DNA of 64,000 nt from NCBI RefSeq assembly GCF_029784165.1, contig NC_073696.1, forward strand, positions 52,829,501 through 52,893,500, read 5' to 3'. This document shows positions 1-11,689 of this stretch, piece by piece. A program made the position numbers and the translations under genes. Numbering within the stretch: position 1 is the stretch's first letter; every line of letters begins with the position of its first letter. The stretch comes from Wyeomyia smithii (taxonomy: Eukaryota; Arthropoda; Insecta; Diptera; Culicidae). The notes beneath the pieces are model-generated. The model was given only the letters and a program-made list of their open reading frames with translations, searched no databases and was not told the DNA's origin.

Positions 1-310
1 TTTTTGTGAAACCCGAACCCGAAACTGTGAAACCCGAACCCGAAATTTTTTTTGAGGGGTAGATTTTTCGTACCAACTTGAGGCTGCCCTGAAGCTTTGA
101 GCCTCGAGTGGTATTGAAATGTTAGTGATTTTTACAGTTGCATGAAATTAGACATCATTATCTTACAAAAATGCTTATTTGGTATAGTTGGGTCTCGGGT
201 TTTCAGACCTTTTTTAAAACCCGAACCCAACCCGAACCCGAAATTTTTTTTCCCACCAAACCCGAACCCGACCCGTACCCGACACTTTCAAAAATTTACA
301 AAGCCGAACC
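1..310. repeat. Degenerate CCCGAA/CCCGAC hexamer tracts
   Basis: Runs of AACCCGAACCCGAA-like sequence occur at the very start (about 8-45) and again at about 218-310, mixed with T-rich spacers. The pattern is a degenerate six-base repeat. The short frames across it are proline/asparagine low complexity, not genes. It may be the edge of a longer simple-repeat array to the left of the window. Confidence 0.7.
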
Positions 311-2317
311 CGACCATCTCTAATGTTTTCACATGTTACGGATTAACTATTACCGAGAGGTACGCCGTTGAAAATTCGAAGTGGACCACGTGGCTTGAAG
401 TCGGCCATTTGTGGCTTCAACACACTTCCACCTTAACATTTCTAAAGAACATTTCCAAAAAAATGCAGAAACCGCAAAAAAAATGATTCCAAATGTGTCT
501 CGAATATAGCTGACAACGACTCTCGAATCAGAATATCTGTAAAATTTTTATTTTTCCAGGCAGATTTCCTTTTTTTGATAGATATCTCCGAATTGAATTC
601 CGCCAAAAGTACAGTTATTATATGGTGCGAAATTTCTTGTTGATTCCGATGCGACTTCAGCCGTCCTTAATCATGTCATCTTTTTGTCAAGTTTTGAATT
701 AAGGTTCTGAGTACTTCGTTGTTCTGGTGTTAATTTTACATCAATTTGGTAAATTATTCCACGGTGAGAAAGAAATTGTTTACCCTCCGTAGGGTAGAAA
801 ATTTGTCTTACACAATTATCAAACATTATTCGAATTTGAAAATGTGAAGTGATGCTATTTGATATCACCCACGGAAAACTACTTTTGGGTATGTCTGCAT
901 TACAAATAAAAATCTTGGAAAAGTACGCATTTTTTAACAAGTTTTGAAGTTGAAGGAATTTTTCCAGATTAAGACCATGAGTTGTCACTGTGTCACCAAG
1001 CACAATATCCTGTCAACAGTGAACGCTGTTAGTTCCAAAAACCTGTGACTTTCGAACCCCCACCTCCGGATTGAGGTGAATGACTGCAATCCGAAAACAC
1101 GTCACGTCATCCATCATGCAAGAGAAAATTCTTGCACAACTATCCCCAGCCTCCATGCAGCACGCACATCAACGTCAACAGAGAGGTCATCGATGTTCAC
1201 ATGCCAGCACGACTTCGCCCATTTGTCAAATCTGCTGGATACATCTGCTCATTTCCATCGGGGCTGTTTTCCGCATTTCCATCGCCGAGCGACAGGTCGC
1301 TCGTAATCCTTGTGACACACATTGTCTCACGGTTTCAAGTTGCGGAGGTTGACGGTACCAATGCAAAGCGTGTAACAATTTAATGTTCAACCGGACCGAC
1401 CGTGCCGCATGGTCTCGCTAATCTGTCGCTTTTGAATGGAGATGTGTGTCTGGTGGATGAGCTGCTGATGTCAGTGTTCATAACTCTGCACACGCCGAGA
1501 GTTAACACAATATGGGGCCCTGGGTTAGAAGATCTCCACGCGGTCGGGAGGATGATGTCGATGTCGCTGATGATCTAATCCCTTTGGACGCTGAAAGACC
1601 GCGTATTGCTGCTGCTGTATGCCGCTAGTGACAGCGCTTGTGACGCGGAACATAGCGCGAGTATTTGGGTCAGACGCGCAATAATAATGATGGTGTCATA
1701 AAAATTAACGCCCGCTTCGGAGGTTTGCTTAGCGGGGTGTTTTTACAGTGCGCAGCAATGTTTTTCGACAGCTCATTGGAAGAAATCTCCGGAACAATTC
1801 AGAGTGTTGTTAACGAGACTTTTCGGCATGACCAACCTGGGGAAACGGGATTGTTTTGATATCGGCTGCCACTACGCTGTTAGTCATGAACGCTACATTT
1901 TTCAAACTTAAAGAAAACACCCTCCAATACAGAGAAAAATTCTACGCTTAGCCTAAAGTAGGTGTCACTCTAGCTTTGGTGCGAAACCGCCTTCGAAGTG
2001 CGGGGGCTACGAGTGTTTCTGATAAGCATGCGGAACATATTTTATTACGTGTGGCGGGGGTGTTTCTGCAGAAGTAGAACAGAGAAAATGCGATGTTCGA
2101 GTATCTAACTCATTCTGTGAACCAGGCTGGGATTCACCCCCGGGCCGTGACATAACATATTGACTGGCGGAGGTATTTTTTGCGAAAATTTACGACTTCC
2201 GCGGTCGTAAAAAAACAAACACCCGCAGCTGGGCGCACGCTCGGCTTTGGGGCGCTTTAGAACTTGAAGCAACAAGCTCCTGCTATTAGGATCTGTTTGG
2301 TGAAGCATCCGCCCACC
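311..2317. other. No recognised gene
   Basis: I see no domain, RNA gene or clear transposon terminus here. A GC-richer patch at about 1080-1650 has short overlapping open frames on the plus strand (up to about 90 codons), but none resembles a known family and none has splice or promoter signals I can defend. Confidence 0.4.
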
Positions 2318-2334
2318 CAGTCAGTCAGTCAGTC
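2318..2334. repeat. (CAGT)n microsatellite
   Basis: Four perfect copies of CAGT plus a partial copy. Confidence 0.8.
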
Positions 2335-5169
2335 GAAGCGGAATTTGCTCAGGTGGATTATGGTAATAAAATAAGGGTGAAATGTAAACTGGGTGGGTTT
2401 AACTTAAAATTATTAATGTCATCTTGATTATTATGCATTATTAGATAGGTATTTTCCAACAATCATAGGAAAACAATAATATTTGAATTTTTATTAATGC
2501 TGCTTGTTTGAGAAGGCTGGTTTAACAAGCTAGTGTCGAAAAAGCAGCATTGTGATATAATATAAAAATTAGGTCCGCGTAAGCGTAAACAACACTTTTC
2601 ACGATGGTTATTTTATCAGCATTGTTATACTCGCGTATGACGGAAGTTATGACGAAAATTTACTACGCAGCATTGGTGAGCTCTTTAAAATTACTCATCC
2701 AAAACATCAATTCAAAACGATAACGCACAGTAGCGTTAAATGTAAGTAAGCAGTAGTTAAATGAATTGATAGTATTACTTATGCCCAAAGCAGTATTAAT
2801 ACCAGCGTTTACAAAAAAAGCTCCGTAAAATTATTAGAGCTCACTTCAATTTCCGTTATTCTCAATCTATAGCAAGTATATGTAAGTGTGGTTCTACGAG
2901 TTTTTTTTAAATATCCTTTTCACTGGTGAATCAAAACCAGTCAAATATTCTGCCCTGTTGCATGTCTCCAAATCGTAAACCATCATCAGCGAACAATTAC
3001 TAAAATCGATGACACCACCATGTTACGTTCCATTAATCCGATAATCCGTGACTTCGAAACGCTTGTCGCTTTCTACACCCGCCAACATTTCGGGCCCAAG
3101 TCATACACAGTAAAAAATATCTTTACCTCTACAAACAAGGTGAGAAACCAAGTGAGAAACATAATGCTGCTGACTCAACTTCTTTTTTAAATTAAAATCA
3201 AAATAATTTCTTTGTCTAGGTGCAACAAAAAGCATAAAATTTCTCTGCATATGTTTTAAGCGTGCAGATGTTGTCCGCAAAAAGTGCGACATATCGTTCA
3301 TCGAAAACGTTTTTTTTCGCAACGTTATTATTTTTTATTTAATTTTCTCTTCGATGGAACTACGGTGGTGAGGGTTTTTTTTTTCGGTTTTCCGATCCGT
3401 TTATGTTATGAGTGTTCCGTGCGAATGTGTGGATCATGGCAATCGAATCAATTTTAATTATTTTTTATCCCCGGCTGCGTGATGCTGGTGAAGCGCGTGA
3501 TTTTGTGATGTTTTTCAGCGTTCACCAGTATTCCCGCAATTTCTTGTCGTTGTTTTATCATTTTTTTTCACCGCGGTTGTGCGTTTGATTGAAATGCAGC
3601 GGTTCCGCTCGAATGGACCGACGAAAGCTCTTCATTTTGTGAATGAAAGTGAAATAGCCTCTAGACATGCTCTCTATAAATAGTTCTGAAAGCATCCTCC
3701 TCTTGTCAAGAATAAAGGCTTACTTTGTATATACAAGAACTTTTCAATAAACACAAGCAACGCCTCTTTGCTCAGCTTGTATTTGAATTTCACTTCATCA
3801 GCATCCCAGAGCAAAATAAACTTGTTTGCCCGAAGCTCCGGTAAGGAAAACTTTGATTGCATTTTCATTCGATTCATAGTGCATTTCGAAACGCAAGTGG
3901 CTTTTAACAGAACACTAAACAGCTTCAATGCACCAAATCTATCTCGGTTGCACACAGTAAAGCGAAGAGAATGAATGCAAATATCGAGCTTAAGCTTTCA
4001 TCCCACAATGGTGCGGTATTGAAGGAAAACATCCTGGGGAATGCCATAAGCTGGAAAAAGCGCAAAAATTTGAATATTCCATAGTGGAACAACACCGAAA
4101 AACTCCCCGCTTGGTTGCTACTCCTCTCACCGGAACCGCACACGAACACACAAATCGTTTGCAGTGCTTAACGACATCTGAATGAAATCGTAAGTAAGAT
4201 GAAGCGTTTTTTGAGAAAGGGACCCATTGCTCATGTTCGGAATGTGATCCGATGGTAAAAAGGTTCCTTCGGAATTAAATGTGTACAACAAAATTTCATT
4301 AGAAGTAATAATTTAAAATCAATACGTTGAAAATATAGCAGAAAACTAGAAATTGATTAGAACTGCCTATAGATGAGTTTTAACAAACAACGGTTGAAAC
4401 ATTGCTTTTTGCTACAGCCCGAAGCATCATAGTTTAGAGAACCCTCGAAACTGGTATGCTAATAATAAACGCCCAAACTTATGGATCATTTCACAATGAT
4501 ACATTGTGTCATGTAGTGATGTAGTCTCCAACTAAATAAATACGCCCGAGGCGGCAGGGCAAATTCATTTCGTCCGGACCAGGATTTGGCTGACAAAAAG
4601 CAAAACCTTGTTCCGCCGAACCTTGTACTCTACGCCTAGGGGAACTTTTGCCGGTATGTGGCACCTTTTTGGCAGCAGCTGACTGTCGGTATCCCTATGG
4701 AGCGGTCACGAGACGGCTATCGTCAGAGCACAGAACAGACTACCGGGGCGCTTATGTCTGGCTAACAGTTCCACCGCATTTGCATATTGTTTCAATGAGT
4801 ATTCCGCTGCAGGGCGGAAGCGACAGAAATGATGCAGAAGCAAAAATTTCGAGCGATGAAGTATGGTATGGAAAAGAAAAAAAAACCGCCATAATCATAG
4901 AATCGGCAGTTTATTCTCTGTGACAAGATTGAACTGTTGTGAAGCAACTTTGCAATAGCGAATGATACGAAACAGGTTGGGTTCGAGCTTTCATCAAAAA
5001 GCAGAGTGGAATGATTTTGGCACAGTCAATAGCAGGAAGCATATTGACTAAATCAGAAGAGATCGAGCTTCAATCGGAACTAATTTTATGCATGAAATCA
5101 TGAACTTGAAGAAGCCTTTTAATAAATATGGATTTGAAGAACATTCTCCACTCAAACAAATCTGGAGTT
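2335..5169. other. No recognised gene
   Basis: AT-rich non-coding sequence with scattered short frames of no recognisable family. T-rich runs occur at about 3300-3390 and 3560. A locally GC-richer stretch at 4550-4830 has a 91-codon open frame without similarity I can name. Confidence 0.4.
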
Positions 5170-5296
5170 CTTCGTGATAAGGTCGTATGTCTGAATGTAA
5201 ATAAAACGAGTAAGAGATGATTTGTGCTTGTGAATAACAAGGGATACAACTCTCACTCGTTTTGTTTACTTTTATACTTACGACCTTATCACAAAG
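5170..5296. mobile_element. Small palindromic MITE-like element
   Basis: About 127 bp whose ends are inverted copies. The left arm begins CTTCGTGATAAGGTCGTA; the right arm, read in reverse complement, begins CTTTGTGATAAGGTCGTA. The match continues with small gaps through an AAACGAGTRAGAG segment for roughly 45 bp per arm. There is no coding capacity. This is the structure of a non-autonomous DNA element or a snap-back hairpin. No convincing target-site duplication was seen, so the superfamily is unknown. Confidence 0.65.
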
Positions 5297-6759
5297 TACC
5301 ATGGAACGGGGTGAAATTGATCAATATTTATAATAATTTCCAATTAACTAGCTTCAAATACATTTTTGCCAAAATAGTATAATTTTAAATCAAGTACTGG
5401 TATGTGCTCCAGAAAACCTCTATGGCTATTGGTGAAATTTCTATCGTCTGTTTCTTGAAATAAATTCGAGAATTCTATGAGGTACTACGAGATAAATCGG
5501 GGTGAAATTGATCACCCTTGAAATCCATACATCCAATTGGAGATGTGCTTTTTGACGTGTCTATGTCTTTGTTTTCTACACTGGTATGCATTCTGTAAAA
5601 TTGAAAATGATACTGGCAAATGTTGTGTCAAATTTCAAACGATAATAACCGCATAACCACCTAATGGATAACAATAACCATTATGTTGTTGGATAGATAA
5701 AATGTTGAACAATATTGTAATACGCTAGTTATCATTATTTTTTCATTGCAAAGCGGTAAAAATCGCTAAAAAGTGTCAAGGACAAATTTACGCGATAAAC
5801 GAACCAATCACATGCGAGCATTTCAGCACAGACGACATGAATAGACACCAACCATTCCCTGTGATATTCTCTGTATCAATATCCACAAAAAAAAATGGAC
5901 AGAGTCCGCCCGTCCCAATAGGTCAATTTATGTTTGCTTTCATGAACCTAGATTAATTTGATGTCTCTAAGGTTAAGGTTTCTCGAAAAGTTCGAAACAA
6001 CCTCTTTTCTTGAACAATTACGAAATCAGCTGTTAGAACGTAATAAAAACTGATGTCTTGAAAGAAAACATGTTGGTAAAAGCAACAGTTCCATAGAGTA
6101 TATGTGGAGCAGAGTGCTGCTAGTTTCTCGTCGTCTATCATTGCAGCGGGCAAGACTTCTACTCGTGTGCAATCAAAACTGCAATGTTGCTACTGATGGT
6201 GATTGAAAGTTTATCTCATGAATATGTTTACCATAAGAACCATTAATTACTCAACAAGAATTGAAAATTTTTGCAACGGTTATAAGTTATTTTTATTTAT
6301 TTTCTATTCTCGATATTCACTAAATAATCGTGAGCGACATAATATCGAACGAGTAAGTTCCTAAAAATATTAATTTATAGAAGAGTGAGAGCCGGCGAGT
6401 GCTTTTGAATTTTTTTCCATTTACTAAGATCTATTCAGAATCTTTTTTTACATTTAAGCATTGTTAAATATTTTTTTATTTTTAACTTTACAAATAAAAT
6501 AACATAATTATACTAAGAACTAATTTGGAAAAAAATCTGATATAAACAATTTTTTATATCGCTTTTTGTTTTTGTAAAAAAATCAGTGTAGGTTCTTAAA
6601 TTAATTTTTTCAGTATGCAATAAAAGAAAAAATTTAGACAATTTCCTGAAAACCTTTGTCAACTTTTTTCTAACTCTTGTCGTTACCGAACGGTAATGGT
6701 TTCAGAAACAAAAAACGTGAAACTGCGTCAAACATAAAAAAGTTTTGAGGGCACAAAAA
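5297..6759. other. No recognised gene
   Basis: AT-rich sequence. The phrase GGGGTGAAATTGATCA occurs twice (about 5308 and 5500), suggesting an old local duplication or a dispersed-repeat fragment. Nothing coding is recognisable. Confidence 0.4.
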
Positions 6760-7400
6760 AGTGTTATAGTGGTCGATGTAATTTAGTTTATAATCTAAGA
6801 TTATTCCTAAATTCCTAACTTTTTCAAATTTTTATTCATTCTGATTACCTGATGCAATTACAATTTTGGGCTTTGTTAGTTTTCTTCACATTTAATTCCA
6901 GTAGGCTTTTCTTACACCAGATGTAAAATGTGTGGATTTCGTTCTGAAATACATTGATGTCTTCTTGATTTTTTATTTCCAAAAACAGCTCCATGTCGTC
7001 GGCATATATTAGAATTTTAATATTTTTGAAAAGAAGTGGTCCTAAGTGGGAGCCTTGGGGAACACCTGAAGTAACTTGAATGGGATTGGACTTCTTTCCA
7101 TTAAATTTTATTATTTGTTGCCTGTTGGTAAATATGATTCAAGTCACTTCAGGACACCAGACTCAATTCCAATTTTTTGCAGTTTAAAAAGTAGCATTGG
7201 TATGTCAATACGATCAAGCACTTTGCCAAAGTCTGTATAGAGAGCTTCAACATGGTTCCCATTATCCATTGCATTCAATAAGTAATCTACAAATGCAAGT
7301 AAATTTGTGGATGTCCAGCGGCCTTTAAAAAAGCCGTGTTGTTTGCGCACATGACTCCTACACCGGAGTTTTCCTAAAAGACCGCGTGGCAATTATTTGT
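6760..7400 (-). pseudogene. LINE reverse-transcriptase fragment (Jockey/CR1-like)
   Basis: Read on the minus strand this is a decayed RT domain. In order it shows the region before motif A (HGFFKGR, then ALYTDFGKVLDRIDIP, where the usual AFDRID is altered), the motif B loop (SGVPQGSHLGPLLF), an intact catalytic motif C (IYADDMELF), and thumb-side sequence (NLGIILDYKLNYIDHY). The segment between the GVPQGS loop and YADD is shorter than in complete LINEs, so an internal deletion is likely. Several stops and frame changes are present, and both the endonuclease and 3' end are missing. The motif style fits arthropod Jockey/CR1-type elements; clade placement is inference. It abuts another minus-strand LINE fragment at about 7440. 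Confidence 0.8.
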
Positions 7401-7449
7401 TTGTAGTCTGTCAGTTTGTTGGTTCCAGAGAGGCGGGATCAGCGACAAA

Positions 7450-8560
7450 TGAGCAGGTATATTGACCGAACTAGAGAGGAGCATTTAACCAGTGTCCTCT
7501 CCACATGCGATCAAAAGAGGAGCTTTTCTTCGAATAGCAGTCCTAGATAGGTAACTTCGGAAGACCACTCAACCCCTGTACAGTTCATGACCATAACGTA
7601 TGACGAAGGGGGCTTTAATTTGGGATATTGTCGATGGCGAAACTTGATTGTTTGGGGTTTGGAAACATTGATTCTGATTTGCTAGGTGCTAGCGTATTCG
7701 ACGAAGGCGTCAAGGAATCGCTGAAGTTTGCTGGTGATCTCGCGAAACATTCTTCCCTTGAACAGAAAGAGCATGAATGTCGGAGATGTAGATGCTGTAT
7801 AGCAAAGAACCCAGCAGACAGCCCTGCGGAACCCCTGCTGGAATGAAAAATGTGTGTGCAACCATTCAACGATTCGATATTTGTCGAAGGTAGCTACGGA
7901 TGGTTTTTGTAAGATATGGTGGAAAATTGAAGGTATAGAGCTTGTATACCAGCCCGTCATGCCAATGGTCATGGTGGAATGACCCTCCATAAACTCAAAT
8001 TGTTTCGGGAGACAGATGTTGTTTTTGTTGTTATGCTTGAACGGTATTGCAATTCCAAACGTCAATTGAAGATAGAGCTCAACAGCAGGTAAACTCTGTT
8101 GCTGAGCTTTTTAAACACCAGTTCGAAGACCCCATCAAACCCGGGGTCCTCCATGTTCTCGGTGCTCTTCAATGGCGAGTAACCGTCGATGTTGTTGTCC
8201 GTCATTCGAGTAAATCGCTCCCAGTTGACATGGTGGTAATCTTTCCGCAGACAGCTGGCAGGAGCTACGCTGATCCCTACCTCAGCTACCACAGGTTGGT
8301 GGTGAAATCCAAGATTCATGGGTTCCCCGCTGGGGAAGTGTAAGACTGCACCGTGTATAAACCATGTTGCGCGTGCTCAAAGAGTAGACAATCATTTTGG
8401 TTTGTTGGTAGTTTAACCAGGCTTCGTGCCGGTTATCCAGGTCTCTACCAGCGATGAAGCGAGAGTTGGTTTTGGTGATGGTTGTCAGGTCATTCTTGAA
8501 CTGCGTTGCTGTAACGTTGCTGATTTTGCACTGGTAAGACACAAAGGGCTTCGATGATGG
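7450..8560 (-). pseudogene. Jockey-like LINE relic: endonuclease tail plus RT fragments
   Basis: On the minus strand the 5' part (about 8540-8080) carries remnants of an apurinic endonuclease domain: a degraded GDLN-like motif (AGRDLDNRHEAWLNYQQ), then a PVVAEVG segment and RKDYHHVNW, typical of the EN-RT linker in Jockey-type elements. Further along are RT pieces: LPKQFEFMEGHST (motif 1 region), AGVPQGCLLGSLLYSIYISD (motif B, about 7830-7770), and VTYLGLLFEEKLLF (about 7550-7510). Large stretches between these blocks, including the YADD motif, are deleted. Multiple frameshifts and stops make it dead. Which Jockey family it belongs to is not determinable by eye. Confidence 0.75.
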
Positions 8561-9599
8561 CGGTGCGAATGTGCGGCGAAATATTAAACCTGGAAAATCA
8601 GGGAAAACTGAAAAATAACACAGTGCAACAAAAAATGGCTTTTTTTTCTGCCTTGGCTTCTATATATATTTTTTGTGTGTATTTTTATGCAAAACTAAAT
8701 TTCCCCGAGTTTGGACATATTTCAACTTAAGGGGCAACAATGGCGCCATTTTGAATTTTTGAGAAACTGGTAATTTTTGTGGTTTTTCGACGCCATTTTG
8801 TTTTGAGGCCAAATATCAAAATTCCTAGAGTTTGTCCACATATTAGCATCTTTTTACCCATCTTTTGAAAAAAAAAAGAAACAGATCTTAAATCGGACAA
8901 AAACTGAGCTCAAAACGGTGATTCTAAGAAACCGGTTTTGACATAGTTTCAGTATATTTCACAAAGCAAAATAATATCTCTTATTTCTGAGTATTATGGT
9001 AATTCGCTAATATCTTAAAGTGATAGTCAAATCAGTGGCGACTCGTGGCTGTTGAACCTACCTGTTCAACTAAAAGTTCTGAAAATCAGAGTTTGGAGAA
9101 GTAACTACAACTTTATCCGCGAATAAAAGCAAGTAATTCCCTATGTTACTATTTAAAAATAAAACTACAAAATAAGAAAATAAGAGCGTGAATTTGGATT
9201 TTAGATTCATGTTTTGCCTGACGTCCCCACGTGCATTGCACAGGTTGCACCTATGGACGAGTCGCCCCTGAGTCAAATTATATCTTATTTTGAGTGAAAA
9301 AGTCTCAGAAATCGAATGGTAGGTGTCTAATCTACGTTAATATCAGTAAATAAACCTATTTTTGTATTGTAGGGGAATTGGGGCAAAATCATCATTTTGC
9401 AGCATAAAAGGCGAATTCGGGACCGCTCCTACGCGCTTTCATATCTGATTGAATACTTTTTTCACTGAGATTTCAGGGTTGCGTTCATCTAGGCTGCATT
9501 TTTTTGTGCGGAATGCTGAAAAATATCAGGGAAATTTATGTTATATTTCAGAGAATATCAAGGAATCTGGTTTTGAACATGTGTTCACCATCCTGATTA
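8561..9599. other. No recognised gene
   Basis: Low-complexity AT-rich sequence with T-runs and fragments that look like degraded dispersed repeat. No domain, RNA gene or inverted-repeat boundary was identified. Confidence 0.4.
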
Positions 9600-9883
9600 T
9601 ATTTGATTCTTTTTCTGACGATGATCGCGACACCACCCCCAGGAGTTGATGGCAGCCGGCAGCCAAAAACTATCACCTGATTTCAATTGGGTCTCTGTGA
9701 GTAGACCCACGTCGATGTTGTGCTTCTTCGGTGAAAGGTCATAATTTGACATTTAGAAACACCAAGGACAAGCCTATTTCGTCGACACCAATCAACAAAT
9801 GTATGCAACAGCGCTTGTAAACGTTTGCAGTCATCAACAGATTGAACTTACTAAATATAATTTTAGATCATCAGCATACACTA

Positions 9884-10232
9884 GCGGGGGCCTAGTGTGG
9901 TTGGTAATGTCTCCGCCAACCACGCTCGACGCCTGGGTTCGAATCCCACCGCCGACATAGGCGTCGATGGTTGTGAGGTGGCGTGATCCACTCACAACCA
10001 ACCCAACTGGTCTAGATTCAATCCTAGCCGACACCGGGAGATTTTCTGAGGCGAAAAATCTCTGGGATCACGCCTTCCATCGCATGAGGAAGTAAAGCCG
10101 TTGGCGCCGGTCCGTTAATAAACGGGTCGTGAGTTAGGGTCCTGGGTGTGGAGTCGTCTCCCTGGGCGTCGGTGATTGGCCACAACAGTGGCGGAACTAG
10201 ACCGACGGAAAATAAGCGAGAATAAAAAAAAA
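9884..10232 (+). mobile_element. tRNA-derived SINE (Feilai-like), copy 1
   Basis: A 349-bp element with a tRNA-like head: an A-box-like TGTGGTTGGTAATG and a B box GGTTCGAATCCCACC about 50 bp apart, as expected for internal RNA polymerase III promoters. A unique body follows and the tail is A-rich (ATAAAAAAAAA). It is flanked by a perfect 14-bp direct repeat ATCAGCATACACTA (9870-9883 and 10233-10246), the target-site duplication. It interrupts a minus-strand LINE RT relic. A second copy lies at 31,706-32,041. The organisation matches the Aedes Feilai SINEs; the family name is from recall and unconfirmed. Confidence 0.88.
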
Positions 10233-10473
10233 ATCAGCATACACTAATTTGCTGACGGCTCCAAATAGCAAAAGAATATCGTTGAAAAATAAAATGAACA
10301 ACACATGTTCTAAACTGATGCTCTGAGGAACACTGGAAACGTTGGTGAATGGGGACGAAAAACTGGAATCAATCTGCACACGAAGAGTTCTATCGCACAA
10401 AAAAGAATTAAGCCATTCCGTTAGTTTCGAAGAACGCCAAGCCGTTTAATTTTTCGCAAAAGTATCTTTTGGT

Positions 10474-10689
10474 GCCTCCCCAGCTGGTCTCGAGGTACGA
10501 TGCTGGCCTAACAAACCAGTCGTCGTAGGTTCGAGTCTTGACTCGAAAGAGACTGTTAGTGTGAGTAGGATCGTAGCGCTAGCCCCGCAATTGTCCTGTA
10601 CACTTAACAGTTGGCTGCGAAGTCTTTGTAAAGTAAACAGAAGGTCAAGTTCCGAATCGAAATGTAGCACCAAGGCTTTGCTTTTGCTT
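10474..10689 (+). mobile_element. tRNA-derived SINE, second family
   Basis: A 216-bp element with A-box-like AGCTGGTCTCGAGGTACGAT and B-box-like AGGTTCGAGTCTTGACTC, then a body ending CAAGGCTTTGCTTTTGCTT. It is flanked by an 11-bp direct repeat TATCTTTTGGT (10463-10473 and 10690-10700). Removing the element restores a continuous LINE RT frame across motif A (DHIDQKI...), which independently supports the boundaries. The tail is a TTTGC-type repeat, not poly-A, so the driving LINE probably differs from that of the Feilai-like SINE. Confidence 0.87.
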
Positions 10690-10833
10690 TATCTTTTGGT
10701 CAATATGATCAAATGCTGCTTTCAAATCAGTGTTTATAACTTCAACTTGCGCCTTTTGCTTTTGCTTTTTTGAGAGATCCAGAGAGATGCATATGCAAAG
10801 TTGCCTAGGGTAGTAAGGACTACACACCAACAA

Positions 10834-11689
10834 AGTTTCATTAAATTCTGAGAGGGTGCTGCCAACATCTGGTCGTGTTGGCGTGAAATCCTTCTTATGT
10901 ACAAACAGCTTTTTGACGTAGAATTACGTCGAAAACGTCACAAAAGTTGCTCAATTTCCAATTTCCAATTTCAACGGATTTCCTTAATAGAAAAAGTAGC
11001 TAGCCGCCTACTAAAATGCAGAGAACTGTGATTTTATGATGCTAACTATTGTATTTTTGTAGAATGTAGAGCCTTATTTTGAGCGCAAATTATGATCATC
11101 CAGAGCTAAAAACAGACCAAGGCCATATATATGGGTGATTTTAGAATAGGGATGATTTTGAAATCTAAGATGCTGATTTCCGCTTTCCGTAAAAGACCTT
11201 AATACCATCTAATATTGATATTTGTAATGGAGACGATGCCTAAAGTCCGGAAATTAACTCAATATGTAATTTTGAAATCCAATATGGTTGGCTTAATGGC
11301 TTGAAATGACCAAATATCACCTAAAAGTAGTATTTCCGGAATCAATATGATGCCTAGAGACTCCAGAAGTCATTCTAACATATTATATGGTGTGATTTCC
11401 GGTTTACGGGAAACAGCCGTTGAAGACTACGCCTTCGACACATAACAATTTCAAAATCTTTGTGGCATTCTTCATGTTTGATATCCTAAAACTTCAACAA
11501 CTAAGTGACATTTTTTGTTAATATAAACAGTTGTACAGTTGTACTACTACAATCCTCCCTGACACCGAAAGGACTCGCATCGCAGTTATGCAAAAAAAAA
11601 AGATTCAGGTTGAGTGTATCAAAATTACATAAAAACTAGACAAATTTGAATTCGTTTGCTTGTTTTTCAGCGATATGTACCGGGCTTAT
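10834..11689. other. No recognised gene
   Basis: AT-rich. Around 11,150-11,420 there are repeated short phrases (GATTTCCG, GATGCCTA) suggesting a degraded repeat. No coding signal. Confidence 0.4.

Larger units (their letters stand above)
9600..10833 (-). pseudogene. LINE RT relic split by two SINE insertions
   Basis: Removing the two SINEs (9884-10232 and 10474-10689) joins pieces of one minus-strand RT domain: motif A (VINTDLKAAFDHIDQKI, about 10770-10700), a following segment LCDRTLRVQIDSS, a degraded motif B, FILFFNDILL, then motif C with intact catalytic residues (SKLVYADDLKLYLV, split by the first SINE) and a thumb segment (LLHTFVDWCRRNRLVL). Beyond that, at about 9720-9600, lies a stretch resembling the start of a LINE endonuclease (DVGLLTETQLKSGDSFWLP, then GGGVAIIVRK). 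It is in the wrong order for one element, so it is a rearranged or second copy. Stops and frame changes occur throughout. The style is Jockey/CR1-like; the clade is inferred. Confidence 0.8.

Noticed and set aside
9834..10034. Minus-strand frame ending in YADDLKLYLV as a single protein
   Set aside because: Most of it is the reverse of a SINE; only the YADD end is genuine LINE RT.
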